DNA from: Ariolimax columbianus
Lineage: Eukaryota > Mollusca > Gastropoda > Stylommatophora > Arionidae
Reading direction: 5' to 3'
Assembly: GCA_036924085.1 (NCBI GenBank)
Contig: JAVGWX010000025.1
Location: 24,632,752-24,696,751, forward strand
DNA: 64,000 bases
The position numbers and the translations under genes were made by a program. Of this stretch, positions 27,501 to 40,974 are shown one piece after another; position 1 is the first letter of the stretch, and each line of letters begins with the position of its first letter. Below the pieces are notes generated by a model, which saw only the letters and a list, made by a program, of their open reading frames with translations, made no database searches and had not been told where the DNA came from.

Positions 27501-30500
27501 GAGATAGGGACAGACGATTTGCTCTGAATGGGAATTGGTGGAGATAGGAAGAGACGATTTGCTCAGTCAGAATGGGGTTTGGCGGAGATAGAGAGAGACG
27601 ATTTGCTCAGAATGGGGATTGGTGGAGATAGGGAGAGACGATTTGCTTAGAATGGGGATTGGCGGAGATAGGGAGAGACGATTTGCTCAGAATGGGGATT
27701 GGCGGAGATAGGGAGATACGAATTTGCTCAGAATGGGGATTGGCGGAGATAGAGAGAGACGATTTGCTGAGAATGGCGATTGGCGGAGGTAGGGAGAGAC
27801 GATTTGTTCAGAATGGGGATTGGTGGAGATAGGAAGAGACGATTTGCTCAGTCAGAATGGGGATTGGCGGAGATAATGAGAGACGATTTGTTCAGTCAGA
27901 ATGGTGATTGGCGGAGATAGAGAGAGACGATTTGCTCAGTCAGAATGGGGATTGGCGGAGATAGGGACAGACGATTTGCTCTGAATGGGAATTGGTGGAG
28001 ATAGGAAGAGACGATTTGCTCAGTCAGAATGGGGATTGGCGGAGATAGAGAGAGACGATTTGCTCAGTCAGAATGGGGATTGGCAGATAGGGAGAGACGA
28101 TTTGCTCAGAATTGGGATTAGTGGAGATTAGGGAGAGACGATTTGCTCAGAATGGGGATTGGTGGCGATATGGAGAGACGATTTGCTCAGTCAGAATGGG
28201 GATTGGTGGAGATATGGAGAGACGATTTTGTCAGTCAGAATGGGGATTGGCGGAGATAGGGAGAGACGATTTGCTCAAAATGGGGATTGGCGGAGATAGG
28301 GAGAGACGATTTGCTTAGTCAGAATGGGGATTGACGGAAATATTGATAGATGATTTGCTCAGAATGGGGATTGGTGAAGATAAGGAGAAACGATTTGCTC
28401 AGAATGGAGATTGGCGGAGATAGGGAGAGACGATTTGCTCAGAAAGGTGATTGGTGGAGATAGGGAGAGACGATTTGCTCAGAATGGGGATTGGCGGAGA
28501 TAGGGAGAAACGATTTGCTCAGAATGGGGATTGGTGGAGAAAGGGAGAGACGATTTGCTTAGAATGGGGATTGGCGGAGATAGGGAGAGACGATTTGCTC
28601 AGAATGGGGATTGGCGGAGATAGGGAGATACGAATTTGCTCAGAATGGGGATTGGCGGAGATAGGGAGAGACGATTTGCTGAGAATGGCGATTGGCGGAG
28701 GTAGGGAGAGACGATTTGTTCAGAATGGGGAATGGTGGAGATAGGAAGAGACGATTTGCTCAGTCAGAATGGGGATTGGGGGAGAAAGGGAGAGACGATT
28801 TGCTGAGAATGGGAATTGGCGGAGATAGGGAGAGACGATTTGCTCAGAATGGGGATTGGTTGAGATAGGAAGAGACGATTTGCTCAGTCAGAATGGGGAT
28901 TGGCGGAGATAGGGACAGACGATTTGCTCTGAATGGGAATTGGTGGAGATAGGGAGAGACGATTTGCTCAGAATGGGGATTGGTGGAGATAGAGAGAGAG
29001 ACGATTTGCTCATTCAGAATGGGGATTGGCGGAGATAGGGAGAGACGATTTGCTCAGTCAGAATGGAGATTGGCAGAGATAGGGAGAGACGATTTGCTCA
29101 GAATGGGGATTGGTGGAGATAGGGATAGAGGATTTGCTCAGAATGGGAATTAGCGGAGATAGAGAGAGACGATTTGCTCAGAATGGGGATTGGTAGAGAT
29201 AGAAAGAGACGATTTGCTCAGTCAGAATGGGAATGGCAGATATAGGGAGAGACGATTTGCTCAGTCAGAATGGGGATTGGGGGAGAAAGGGAGAGACGAT
29301 TTGCTGAGTTTGGGAATTGGCGGAGATAGGGAGAGACGATTTGCTCAGAATGGGGATTGGTTGAGATAGGAAGAGACGATTTGCTCAGTCAGAATGGGGA
29401 TTGGCGAAGATAGGCTGAGACGATTTGCTCAGTCAGAATGGGGATTGGCGGAGATAGGGACAGACGATTTGCTCTGAATGGGAATTGGTGGAGATAGGAA
29501 GAGACGATTTGCTCAGTCAGAATGGGGTTTGGCGGAGATAGAGAGAGACGATTTGCTCAGAATGGGGATTGGTGGAGATAGGGAGAGACGATTTGCTTAG
29601 AATGGGGATTGGCGGAGATAGGGAGAGACGATTTGCTCAGAATGGGGATTGGCGGAGATAGGGAGATACGAATTTGCTCAGAATGGGGATTGGCGGAGAT
29701 AGAGAGAGACGATTTGCTGAGAATGGCGATTGGCGGAGGTAGGGAGAGACGATTTGTTCAGAATGGGGATTGGTGGAGATAGGAAGAGACGATTTGCTCA
29801 GTCAGAATGGGGATTGGCGGAGATAATGAGAGACGATTTGTTCAGTCAGAATGGTGATTGGCGGAGATAGAGAGAGACGATTTGCTCAGTCAGAATGGGG
29901 ATTGGCGGAGATAGGGACAGACGATTTGCTCTGAATGGGAATTGGTGGAGATAGGAAGAGACGATTTGCTCAGTCAGAATGGGGATTGGCGGAGATAGAG
30001 AGAGACGATTTGCTCAGTCAGAATGGGGATTGGCAGATAGGGAGAGACGATTTGCTCAGAATTGGGATTAGTGGAGATTAGGGAGAGACGATTTGCTCAG
30101 AATGGGGATTGGTGGCGATATGGAGAGACGATTTGCTCAGTCAGAATGGGGATTGGTGGAGATATGGAGAGACGATTTTGTCAGTCAGAATGGGGATTGG
30201 CGGAGATAGGGAGAGACGATTTGCTCAAAATGGGGATTGGCGGAGATAGGGAGAGACGATTTGCTTAGTCAGAATGGGGATTGACGGAAATATTGATAGA
30301 TGATTTGCTCAGAATGGGGATTGGTGAAGATAAGGAGAAACGATTTGCTCAGAATGGAGATTGGCGGAGATAGGGAGAGACGATTTGCTCAGAAAGGTGA
30401 TTGGTGGAGATAGGGAGAGACGATTTGCTCAGAATGGGGATTGGCGGAGATAGGGAGAAACGATTTGCTCAGAATGGGGATTGGTGGAGATAGGGAGAGA

Positions 30501-30902
30501 CGATTTGCTTAGAATGGGGATTGGCGGAGATAGGGAGAGACGATTTGCTCAGAATGGGGATTGGCGGAGATAGGGAGATACGAATTTGCTCAGAATGGGG
30601 ATTGGCGGAGATAGGGAGAGACGATTTGCTGAGAATGGCGATTGGCGGAGGTAGGGAGAGACGATTTGTTCAGAATGGGGAATGGTGGAGATAGGAAGAG
30701 ACGATTTGCTCAGTCAGAATGGGGATTGGGGGAGAAAGGGAGAGACGATTTGCTGAGAATGGGAATTGGCGGAGATAGGGAGAGACGATTTGCTCAGAAT
30801 GGGGATTGGTTGAGATAGGAAGAGACGATTTGCTCAGTCAGAATGGGGATTGGCGGAGATAGGGACAGACGATTTGCTCTGAATGGGAATTGGTGGAGAT
30901 AG
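21141..30902 (+). repeat. Sat1 higher-order repeat, 5 copies of 1950 bp
   Basis: Five consecutive 1950-bp copies begin at about 21141, 23091, 25041, 26991 and 28941. The marker ATTGGGATTAGTGGAGATTA recurs at 22261, 24211, 26161, 28111 and 30061, exactly 1950 bp apart. By eye the copies are almost identical. A T at 22099 and 24049 is G in copies 3-5, and 28541 is A where the other copies have T. The left boundary shows as a mismatch at 21121-21140 against 23071-23090. On the right the pattern breaks at 30903, where GGAAGAG replaces GGGAGAG and a different monomer order follows. Confidence 0.92.
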
Positions 30903-33900
30903 GAAGAGACGATTTGCTCAGTCAGAATGGGGTTTGGCGGAGATAGAGAGAGACGATTTGCTCAGTCAGAATGGGGATTGGCAGATAGGGGGATACGATT
31001 TGCTCAGTCAGAATGGGGATTGGCGGAGATAGGGAGAGACGATTTGCTCTGAATGGGGATTGGTGGAGATAGGGAGAGACGATTTGCTTAGAATGGGGAT
31101 TGGCGGAGATAGGGAGAGACGATTTGCTCAGAATGGGGATTGGCGGAGATAGGGAGATACGAATTTGCTCAGAATGGGGATTGGCGGAGATAGAGAGAGA
31201 CGATTTGCTGAGAATGGCGATTGGCGGAGGTAGGGAGAGACGATTTGTTCAGAATGGGGATTGGTGGAGATAGGAAGAGACGATTTGCTCAGTCAGAATG
31301 GGGATTGGCGGAGATAATGAGAGACGATTTGTTCAGTCAGAATGGTGATTGGCGGAGATAGAGAGAGACGATTTGCTCAGTCAGAATGGGGATTGGCGGA
31401 GATAGGGACAGACGATTTGCTCTGAATGGGAATTGGTGGAGATAGGAAGAGACGATTTGCTCAGTCAGAATGGGGATTGGCGGAGATAGAGAGAGACGAT
31501 TTGCTCAGTCAGAATGGGGATTGGCAGATAGGGAGAGACGATTTGCTCAGAATTGGGATTAGTGGAGATTAGGGAGAGACGATTTCCTCAGAATGGGGAT
31601 TGGTGGCGATATGGAGAGACGATTTGCTCAGTCAGAATGGGGATTGGTGGAGATATGGAGAGACGATTTGCTCAGTCAGAATGGGGATTGGCGGAGATAG
31701 GGAGAGACGATTTGCTCAGAATGGGGATTGGTGGAGATAGGGAGAGAGGATTTGCTCAGAATGGGAATTAGCGGAGATAGAGAGAGACGATTTGCTCAGA
31801 ATGGGGATTGGTAGAGATAGAAAGAGACGATTTGCTCAGTCAGAATGGGAATGGCAGATATAGGGAGAGACGATTTGCTCAGTCAGAATGGGGATTGGGG
31901 GAGAAAGGGAGAGACGATTTGCTGAGAATGGGAATTGGCGGAGATAGGGAGAGACGATTTGCTCAGTCAGAATGGGGATTGGCGGAGATAGGGACAGACG
32001 ATTTGCTCTGAATGGGAATTGGTGGAGATAGGAAGAGACGATTTGCTCAGTCAGAATGGGGATTGGCGGAGATAGGGAGAGACGATTTGCTCAGTCAGAA
32101 TGGAGATTGGCAGAGATAGGGAGAGACGATTTGCTCAGAATGGGGATTGGTGGAGATAGGGAGAGAGGATTTGCTCAGAATGGGAATTAGCGGAGATAGA
32201 GAGAGACGATTTGCTCAGAATGGGGATTGGTAGAGATAGAAAGAGACGATTTGCTCAGTCAGAATGGGAATGGCAGATAAAGGGAGAGACGATTTGCTCA
32301 GTCAGAATGGGGATTGGGGGAGAAAGGGAGAGACGATTTGCTGAGAATGGGAATTGGCGGAGATAGGGAGAGACGATTTGCTCAGTCAGAATGGGGATTG
32401 GCGGAGAAAAGGGAGAGACGATTTGCTCAGAATGGGGATTGGTGGAGATAGGGAGAGACGATTTGCTAAGATTCGGGATTGGTGGAGATAGGAAGAGACG
32501 ATTTGCTCAGTCAGAATGGGGATTGGCGGAGATAGGGAGAGACGATTTGCTCAGAATGGGGATTGGCGGAGATAGCGAGAGACGATTTGCTCAGAATGGG
32601 GATTGGCGGAGATAGAGAGAGACGATTTGCTCAGTCAGAATGGGGATTGGCTGAGATAGGGAGAGACGATTTGCTCAGTCAGAATGGGGATTGGCCGAGA
32701 TAGGGAGAGACGATTTGCTCAGTCAGAATGGGGATTGGCAGAGATAGGGAGAGACGATTTGCTCAGAATGGGGATTGGTGGAGATAGGGTGAGACGATTT
32801 GCTCAGTCAGAATGGGGATTGTTCGAGATAGGGAGAGACGATTTGCTCAATCAGAATGGGGATTGGTGGACAAAGGGAGAGACGATTTGCTCAGAATGGG
32901 GATTGGTGGAGATAGGGAGAGACGATTTGCTCAGAATGGGGATTGGTGGAGATAGAGAGAGAGACGATTTGCTCATTCAGAATGGGGATTGGCGGAGATA
33001 GGGAGAGACGATTTGCTCAGTCAGAATGGAGATTGGCAGAGATAGGGAGAGACGATTTGCTCAGAATGGGGATTGGTGGAGATAGGAAGAGACGATTTGC
33101 TCAGTCAGAATGGGGTTTGGCGGAGATAGAGAGAGACGATTTGCTCAGAATGGGGATTGGTGGAGATAGGGAGAGACGATTTGCTTAGAATGGGGATTGG
33201 CGGAGATAGGGAGAGACGATTTGCTCAGAATGGGGATTGGCGGAGATAGGGAGATACGAATTTGCTCAGAATGGGGATTGGCGGAGATAGAGAGAGACGA
33301 TTTGCTGAGAATGGCGATTGGCGGAGGTAGGGAGAGACGATTTGTTCAGAATGGGGATTGGTGGAGATAGGAAGAGACGATTTGCTCAGTCAGAATGGGG
33401 ATTGGCGGAGATAATGAGAGACGATTTGTTCAGTCAGAATGGTGATTGGCGGAGATAGAGAGAGACGATTTTCTCAGTCAGAATGGGGATTGGCGGAGAT
33501 AGGGACAGACGATTTGCTCTGAATGGGAATTGGTGGAGATAGGAAGAGACGATTTGCTCAGTCAGAATGGGGATTGGCGGAGATAGAGAGAGACGATTTG
33601 CTCAGTCAGAATGGGGATTGGCAGATAGGGAGAGACGATTTGCTCAGAATTGGGATTAGTGGAGATTAGGGAGAGACGATTTGCTCAGAATGGGGATTGG
33701 TGGCGATATGGAGAGACGATTTGCTCAGTCAGAATGGGGATTGGTGGAGATATGGAGAGACGATTTTGTCAGTCAGAATGGGGATTGGCGGAGATAGGGA
33801 GAGACGATTTGCTCAAAATGGGGATTGGCGGAGATAGGGAGAGACGATTTGCTTAGTCAGAATGGGGATTGACGGAAATATTGATAGATGATTTGCTCAG

Positions 33901-34624
33901 AATGGGGATTGGTGAAGATAAGGAGAAACGATTTGCTCAGAATGGAGATTGGCGGAGATAGGGAGAGACGATTTGCTCAGAAAGGTGATTGGTGGAGATA
34001 GGGAGAGACGATTTGCTCAGAATGGGGATTGGCGGAGATAGGGAGAAACGATTTGCTCAGAATGGGGATTGGTGGAGATAGGGAGAGACGATTTGCTTAG
34101 AATGGGGATTGGCGGAGATAGGGAGAGACGATTTGCTCAGAATGGGGATTGGCGGAGATAGGGAGATACGAATTTGCTCAGAATGGGGATTGGCGGAGGT
34201 AGGGAGAGACGATTTGTTCAGAATGGGGATTGGTGGAGATAGGAAGAGACGATTTGCTCAGTCAGAATGGGGATTGGGGGAGAAAGGGAGAGACGATTTG
34301 CTGAGAATGGGAATTGGCGGAGATAGGGAGAGACGATTTGCTCAGAATGGGGATTGGTTGAGATAGGAAGAGACGATTTGCTCAGTCAGAATGGGGATTG
34401 GCGAAGATAGGGAAAGACGATTTGCTCAGTCAGAATGGGGATTGGCGGAGATAGGGACAGACGATTTGCTCTGAATGGGAATTGGTGGAGATAGGAAGAG
34501 ACGATTTGCTCAGTCAGAATGGGGTTTGCAGAGATAGAGAGAGACGATTTGCTCAGTCAGAATGGGGATTGGCAGATAGGGGGATACGATTTGCTCAGTC
34601 AGAATGGGGATTGGCGGAGATAGG
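30903..34624 (+). repeat. Sat1 mixed block between higher-order arrays
   Basis: This is Sat1 with no gene. Most of it matches about 34530-36740 at an offset of 3590 bp (markers at 31553 and 35143), changing to 3636 bp after about 32050. The 46-bp difference is one monomer of the GA-expanded/CATTCAG type near 35670 that is absent here. Positions 33110-34170 instead resemble the 1950-bp repeat, including AATATTGATAGATG near 33880. The block therefore looks like a joint between two higher-order families. Confidence 0.75.
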
Positions 34625-37600
34625 GAGAGACGATTTGCTCAGAATGGGGATTGGTGGAGATAGGGAGAGACGATTTGCTTAGAATGGGGATTGGCGGAGA
34701 TAGGGAGAGACGATTTGCTCAGAATGGGGATTGGCGGAGATAGGGAGATACGAATTTGCTCAGAATGGGGATTGGCGGAGATAGAGAGAGACGATTTGCT
34801 GAGAATGGCGATTGGCGGAGGTAGGGAGAGACGATTTGTTCAGAATGGGGATTGGTGGAGATAGGAAGAGACGATTTGCTCAGTCAGAATGGGGATTGGC
34901 GGAGATAATGAGAGACGATTTGTTCAGTCAGAATGGTGATTGGCGGAGATAGAGAGAGACGATTTGCTCAGTCAGAATGGGGATTGGCGGAGATAGGGAC
35001 AGACGATTGCTCTGAATGGGAATTGGTGGAGATAGGAAGAGACGATTTGCTCAGTCAGAATGGGGATTGGCGGAGATAGAGAGAGACGATTTGCTCAGTC
35101 AGAATGGGGATTGGCAGATAGGGAGAGACGATTTGCTCAGAATTGGGATTAGTGGAGATTAGGGAGAGACGATTTCCTCAGAATGGGGATTGGTGGCGAT
35201 ATGGAGAGACGATTTGCTCATTCAGAATGGGGATTGGTGGAGATATGGAGAGACGATTTGCTCAGTCAGAATGGGGATTGGCGGAGATAGGGAGAGACGA
35301 TTTGCTCAGAATGGGGATTGGTGGAGATAGGGAGAGAGGATTTGCTCAGAATGGGAATTAGCGGAGATAGAGAGAGACGATTTGCTCAGAATGGGGATTG
35401 GTAGAGATAGAAAGAGACGATTTGCTCAGTCAGAATGGGAATGGCAGATATAGGGAGAGACGATTTGCTCAGTCAGAATGGGGATTGGGGGAGAAAGGGA
35501 GAGACGATTTGCTGAGAATGGGAATTGGCGGAGATAGGGAGAGACGATTTGCTCAGTCAGAATGGGGATTGGCGGAGATAGGGACAGACGATTTGCTCTG
35601 AATGGGAATTGGTGGAGATAGGAAGAGACGATTTGCTCAGTCAGAATGGGGATTGGTGGAGATAGAGAGAGAGACGATTTGCTCATTCAGAATGGGGATT
35701 GGCGGAGATAGGGAGAGACGATTTGCTCAGTCAGAATGGAGATTGGCAGAGATAGGGAGAGACGATTTGCTCAGAATGGGGATTGGTGGAGATAGGGAGA
35801 GAGGATTTGCTCAGAATGGGAATTAGCGGAGATAGAGAGAGACGATTTGCTCAGAATGGGGATTGGTAGAGATAGAAAGAGACGATTTGCTCAGTCAGAA
35901 TGGGAATGGCAGATATAGGGAGAGACGATTTGCTCAGTCAGAATGGGGATTGGGGGAGAAAGGGAGAGACGATTTGCTGAGAATGGGAATTGGCGGAGAT
36001 AGGGAGAGACGATTTGCTCAGTCAGAATGGGGTTTGGCGGAGAAAAGGGAGAGACGATTTGCTCAGAATGGGGATTGGTGGAGATAGGGAGAGACGATTT
36101 GCTAAGATTCGGGATTGGTGGAGATAGGAAGAGACGATTTGCTCAGTCAGAATGGGGATTGGCGGAGATAGGGAGAGACGATTTGCTCAGAATGGGGATT
36201 GGCGGAGATAGCGAGAGACGATTTGCTCAGAATGGGGATTGGCGGAGATAGAGAGAGACGATTTGCTCAGTCAGAATGGGGATTGGCTGAGATAGGGAGA
36301 GACGATTTGCTCAGTCAGAATGGGGATTGGCCGAGATAGGGAGAGACGATTTGCTCAGTCAGAATGGGGATTGGCAGAGATAGGGAGAGACGATTTGCTC
36401 AGAATGGGGATTGGTGGAGATAGGGTGAGACGATTTGCTCAGTCAGAATGGGGATTGTTCGAGATAGGGAGAGACGATTTGCTCAATCAGAATGGGGATT
36501 GGTGGACAAAGGGAGAGACGATTTGCTCAGAATGGGGATTGGTGGAGATAGGGAGAGACGATTTGCTCAGAATGGGGATTGGTGGAGATAGAGAGAGAGA
36601 CGATTTGCTCATTCAGAATGGGGATTGGCGGAGATAGGGAGAGACGATTTGCTCAGTCAGAATGGAGATTGGCAGAGATAGGGAGAGACGATTTGCTCAG
36701 AATGGGGATTGGTGGAGATAGGGATAGAGGATTTGCTCAGAATGGGAATTAGCGGAGATAGAGAGAGACGATTTGCTCAGAATGGGGATTGGTAGAGATA
36801 GAAAGAGACGATTTGCTCAGTCAGAATGGAAATGGCAGATATAGGGAGAGACGATTTGCTCAGTCAGAATGGGGATTGGGGGAGAAAGGGAGAGACGATT
36901 TGCTGAGAATGGGAATTGGCGGAGATAGGGAGAGACGATTTGCTCAGAATGGGGATTGGTTGAGATAGGAAGAGACGATTTGCTCAGTCAGAATGGGGAT
37001 TGGCGAAGATAGGCTGAGACGATTTGCTCAGTCAGAATGGGGATTGGCGGAGATAGGGACAGACGATTTGCTCTGAATGGGAATTGGTGGAGATAGGAAG
37101 AGACGATTTGCTCAGTCAAAATGGGGTTTGGCGGAGATAGAGAGAGACGATTTGCTCAGAATGGGGATTGGTGGAGATAGGGAGAGACGATTTGCTTAGA
37201 ATGGGGATTGGCGGAGATAGGGAGAGACGATTTGCTCAGAATGGGGATTGGCGGAGATAGGGAGATACGAATTTGCTCAGAATGGGGATTGGCGGAGATA
37301 GAGAGAGACGATTTGCTGAGAATGGCGATTGGCGGAGGTAGGGAGAGACGATTTGTTCAGAATGGGGATTGGTGGAGATAGGAAGAGACGATTTGCTCAG
37401 TCAGAATGGGGATTGGCGGAGATAATGAGAGACGATTTGTTCAGTCAGAATGGTGATTGGCGGAGATAGAGAGAGACGATTTGCTCAGTCAGAATGGGGA
37501 TTGGCGGAGATAGGGACAGACGATTTGCTCTGAATGGGAATTGGTGGAGATAGGAAGAGACGATTTGCTCAGTCAGAATGGGGATTGGCGGAGATAGAGA

Positions 37601-40330
37601 GAGACGATTTGCTCAGTCAGAATGGGGATTGGCAGATAGGGAGAGACGATTTGCTCAGAATTGGGATTAGTGGAGATTAGGGAGAGACGATTTCCTCAGA
37701 ATGGGGATTGGTGGCGATATGGAGAGACGATTTGCTCATTCAGAATGGGGATTGGTGGAGATATGGAGAGACGATTTGCTCAGTCAGAATGGGGATTGGC
37801 GGAGATAGGGAGAGACGATTTGCTCAGAATGGGGATTGGTGGAGATAGGGAGAGAGGATTTGCTCAGAATGGGAATTAGCGGAGATAGAGAGAGACGATT
37901 TGCTCAGAATGGGGATTGGTAGAGATAGAAAGAGACGATTTGCTCAGTCAGAATGGGAATGGCAGATATAGGGAGAGACGATTTGCTCAGTCAGAATGGG
38001 GATTGGGGGAGAAAGGGAGAGACGATTTGCTGAGAATGGGAATTGGCGGAGATAGGGAGAGACGATTTGCTCAGTCAGAATGGGGATTGGCGGAGATAGG
38101 GACAGACGATTTGCTCTGAATGGGAATTGGTGGAGATAGGAAGAGACGATTTGCTCAGTCAGAATGGGGATTGGTGGAGATAGAGAGAGAGACGATTTGC
38201 TCATTCAGAATGGGGATTGGCGGAGATAGGGAGAGACGATTTGCTCAGTCAGAATGGAGATTGGCAGAGATAGGGAGAGACGATTTGCTCAGAATGGGGA
38301 TTGGTGGAGATAGGGAGAGAGGATTTGCTCAGAATGGGAATTAGCGGAGATAGAGAGAGACGATTTGCTCAGAATGGGGATTGGTAGAGATAGAAAGAGA
38401 CGATTTGCTCAGTCAGAATGGGAATGGCAGATATAGGGAGAGACGATTTGCTCAGTCAGAATGGGGATTGGGGGAGAAAGGGAGAGACGATTTGCTGAGA
38501 ATGGGAATTGGCGGAGATAGGGAGAGACGATTTGCTCAGTCAGAATGGGGTTTGGCGGAGAAAAGGGAGAGACGATTTGCTCAGAATGGGGATTGGTGGA
38601 GATAGGGAGAGACGATTTGCTAAGATTCGGGATTGGTGGAGATAGGAAGAGACGATTTGCTCAGTCAGAATGGGGATTGGCGGAGATAGGGAGAGACGAT
38701 TTGCTCAGAATGGGGATTGGCGGAGATAGCGAGAGACGATTTGCTCAGAATGGGGATTGGCGGAGATAGAGAGAGACGATTTGCTCAGTCAGAATGGGGA
38801 TTGGCTGAGATAGGGAGAGACGATTTGCTCAGTCAGAATGGGGATTGGCCGAGATAGGGAGAGACGATTTGCTCAGTCAGAATGGGGATTGGCAGAGATA
38901 GGGAGAGACGATTTGCTCAGAATGGGGATTGGTGGAGATAGGGTGAGACGATTTGCTCAGTCAGAATGGGGATTGTTCGAGATAGGGAGAGACGATTTGC
39001 TCAATCAGAATGGGGATTGGTGGACAAAGGGAGAGACGATTTGCTCAGAATGGGGATTGGTGGAGATAGGGAGAGACGATTTGCTCAGAATGGGGATTGG
39101 TGGAGATAGAGAGAGAGACGATTTGCTCATTCAGAATGGGGATTGGCGGAGATAGGGAGAGACGATTTGCTCAGTCAGAATGGAGATTGGCAGAGATAGG
39201 GAGAGACGATTTGCTCAGAATGGGGATTGGTGGAGATAGGGATAGAGGATTTGCTCAGAATGGGAATTAGCGGAGATAGAGAGAGACGATTTGCTCAGAA
39301 TGGGGATTGGTAGAGATAGAAAGAGACGATTTGCTCAGTCAGAATGGAAATGGCAGATATAGGGAGAGACGATTTGCTCAGTCAGAATGGGGATTGGGGG
39401 AGAAAGGGAGAGACGATTTGCTGAGAATGGGAATTGGCGGAGATAGGGAGAGACGATTTGCTCAGAATGGGGATTGGTTGAGATAGGAAGAGACGATTTG
39501 CTCAGTCAGAATGGGGATTGGCGAAGATAGGCTGAGACGATTTGCTCAGTCAGAATGGGGATTGGCGGAGATAGGGACAGACGATTTGCTCTGAATGGGA
39601 ATTGGTGGAGATAGGAAGAGACGATTTGCTCAGTCAAAATGGGGTTTGGCGGAGATAGAGAGAGACGATTTGCTCAGAATGGGGATTGGTGGAGATAGGG
39701 AGAGACGATTTGCTTAGAATGGGGATTGGCGGAGATAGGGAGAGACGATTTGCTCAGAATGGGGATTGGCGGAGATAGGGAGATACGAATTTGCTCAGAA
39801 TGGGGATTGGCGGAGATAGAGAGAGACGATTTGCTGAGAATGGCGATTGGCGGAGGTAGGGAGAGACGATTTGTTCAGAATGGGGATTGGTGGAGATAGG
39901 AAGAGACGATTTGCTCAGTCAGAATGGGGATTGGCGGAGATAATGAGAGACGATTTGTTCAGTCAGAATGGTGATTGGCGGAGATAGAGAGAGACGATTT
40001 GCTCAGTCAGAATGGGGATTGGCGGAGATAGGGACAGACGATTTGCTCTGAATGGGAATTGGTGGAGATAGGAAGAGACGATTTGCTCAGTCAGAATGGG
40101 GATTGGCGGAGATAGAGAGAGACGATTTGCTCAGTCAGAATGGGGATTGGCAGATAGGGAGAGACGATTTGCTCAGAATTGGGATTAGTGGAGATTAGGG
40201 AGAGACGATTTGCTCAGAATGGGGATTGGTGGCGATATGGAGAGACGATTTGCTCAGTCAGAATGGGGATTGGTGGAGATATGGAGAGACGATTTTCTCA
40301 GTCAGAATGGGGATTGGCGGAGATAGGGAG
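34625..40330 (+). repeat. Sat1 higher-order repeat, 2518 bp, about 2.3 copies
   Basis: Two full copies run at about 34625-37142 and 37143-39660, and a partial third runs to about 40330. The ATTAGTGGAGATTAGGG marker falls at about 35143, 37661 and 40179, spaced exactly 2518 bp. A single T is missing in the first copy near 35009 (GACGATTGCTC), so the offset is 2517 bp before it and 2518 bp after. The first two copies share GATTTCCTCAG, which the third lacks. The third copy diverges where CTCAAAATGGGG appears near 40345. Confidence 0.87.
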
Positions 40331-40974
40331 AGACGATTTGCTCAAAATGGGGATTGGCGGAGATAGGGAGAGACGATTTGCTCAGTCAGAATGGGGATTG
40401 ACGGAAATATTGATAGATGATTTGCTCAGAATGGGGATTGGTGAAGATAAGGAGAAACGATTTGCTCAGAATGGAGATTGGCGGAGATAGGGAGAGACGA
40501 TTTGCTCAGAAAGGTGATTGGTGGAGATAGGGAGAGACGATTTGCTCAGAATGGGGATTGGCGGAGATAGGGAGAAACGATTTGCTCAGAATGGGGATTG
40601 GTGGAGATAGGGAGAGACGATTTGCTTAGAATGGGGATTGGCGGAGATAGGGAGAGACGATTTGCTCAGAATGGGGATTGGCGGAGATAGGGAGATACGA
40701 ATTTGCTCAGAATGGGGATTGGCGGAGATAGGGAGAGACGATTTGCTGAGAATGGCGATTGGCGGAGGTAGGGAGAGACGATTTGTTCAGAATGGGGATT
40801 GGTGGAGATAGGAAGAGACGATTTGCTCAGTCAGAATGGGGATTGGGGGAGAAAGGGAGAGACGATTTGCTGAGAATGGGAATTGGCGGAGATAGGGAGA
40901 GACGATTTGCTCAGAATGGGGATTGGTTGAGATAGGAAGAGACGATTTGCTCAGTCAGAATGGGGATTGGCGAA

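Noticed and set aside
9870..38204. Minus-strand open frames such as MPHSEQIVSAF... and MSKSSLSLSPPIPILTEQ...
   Set aside because: They are reverse-complement readings of Sat1 monomers that recur with each duplication and have no independent coding sign.
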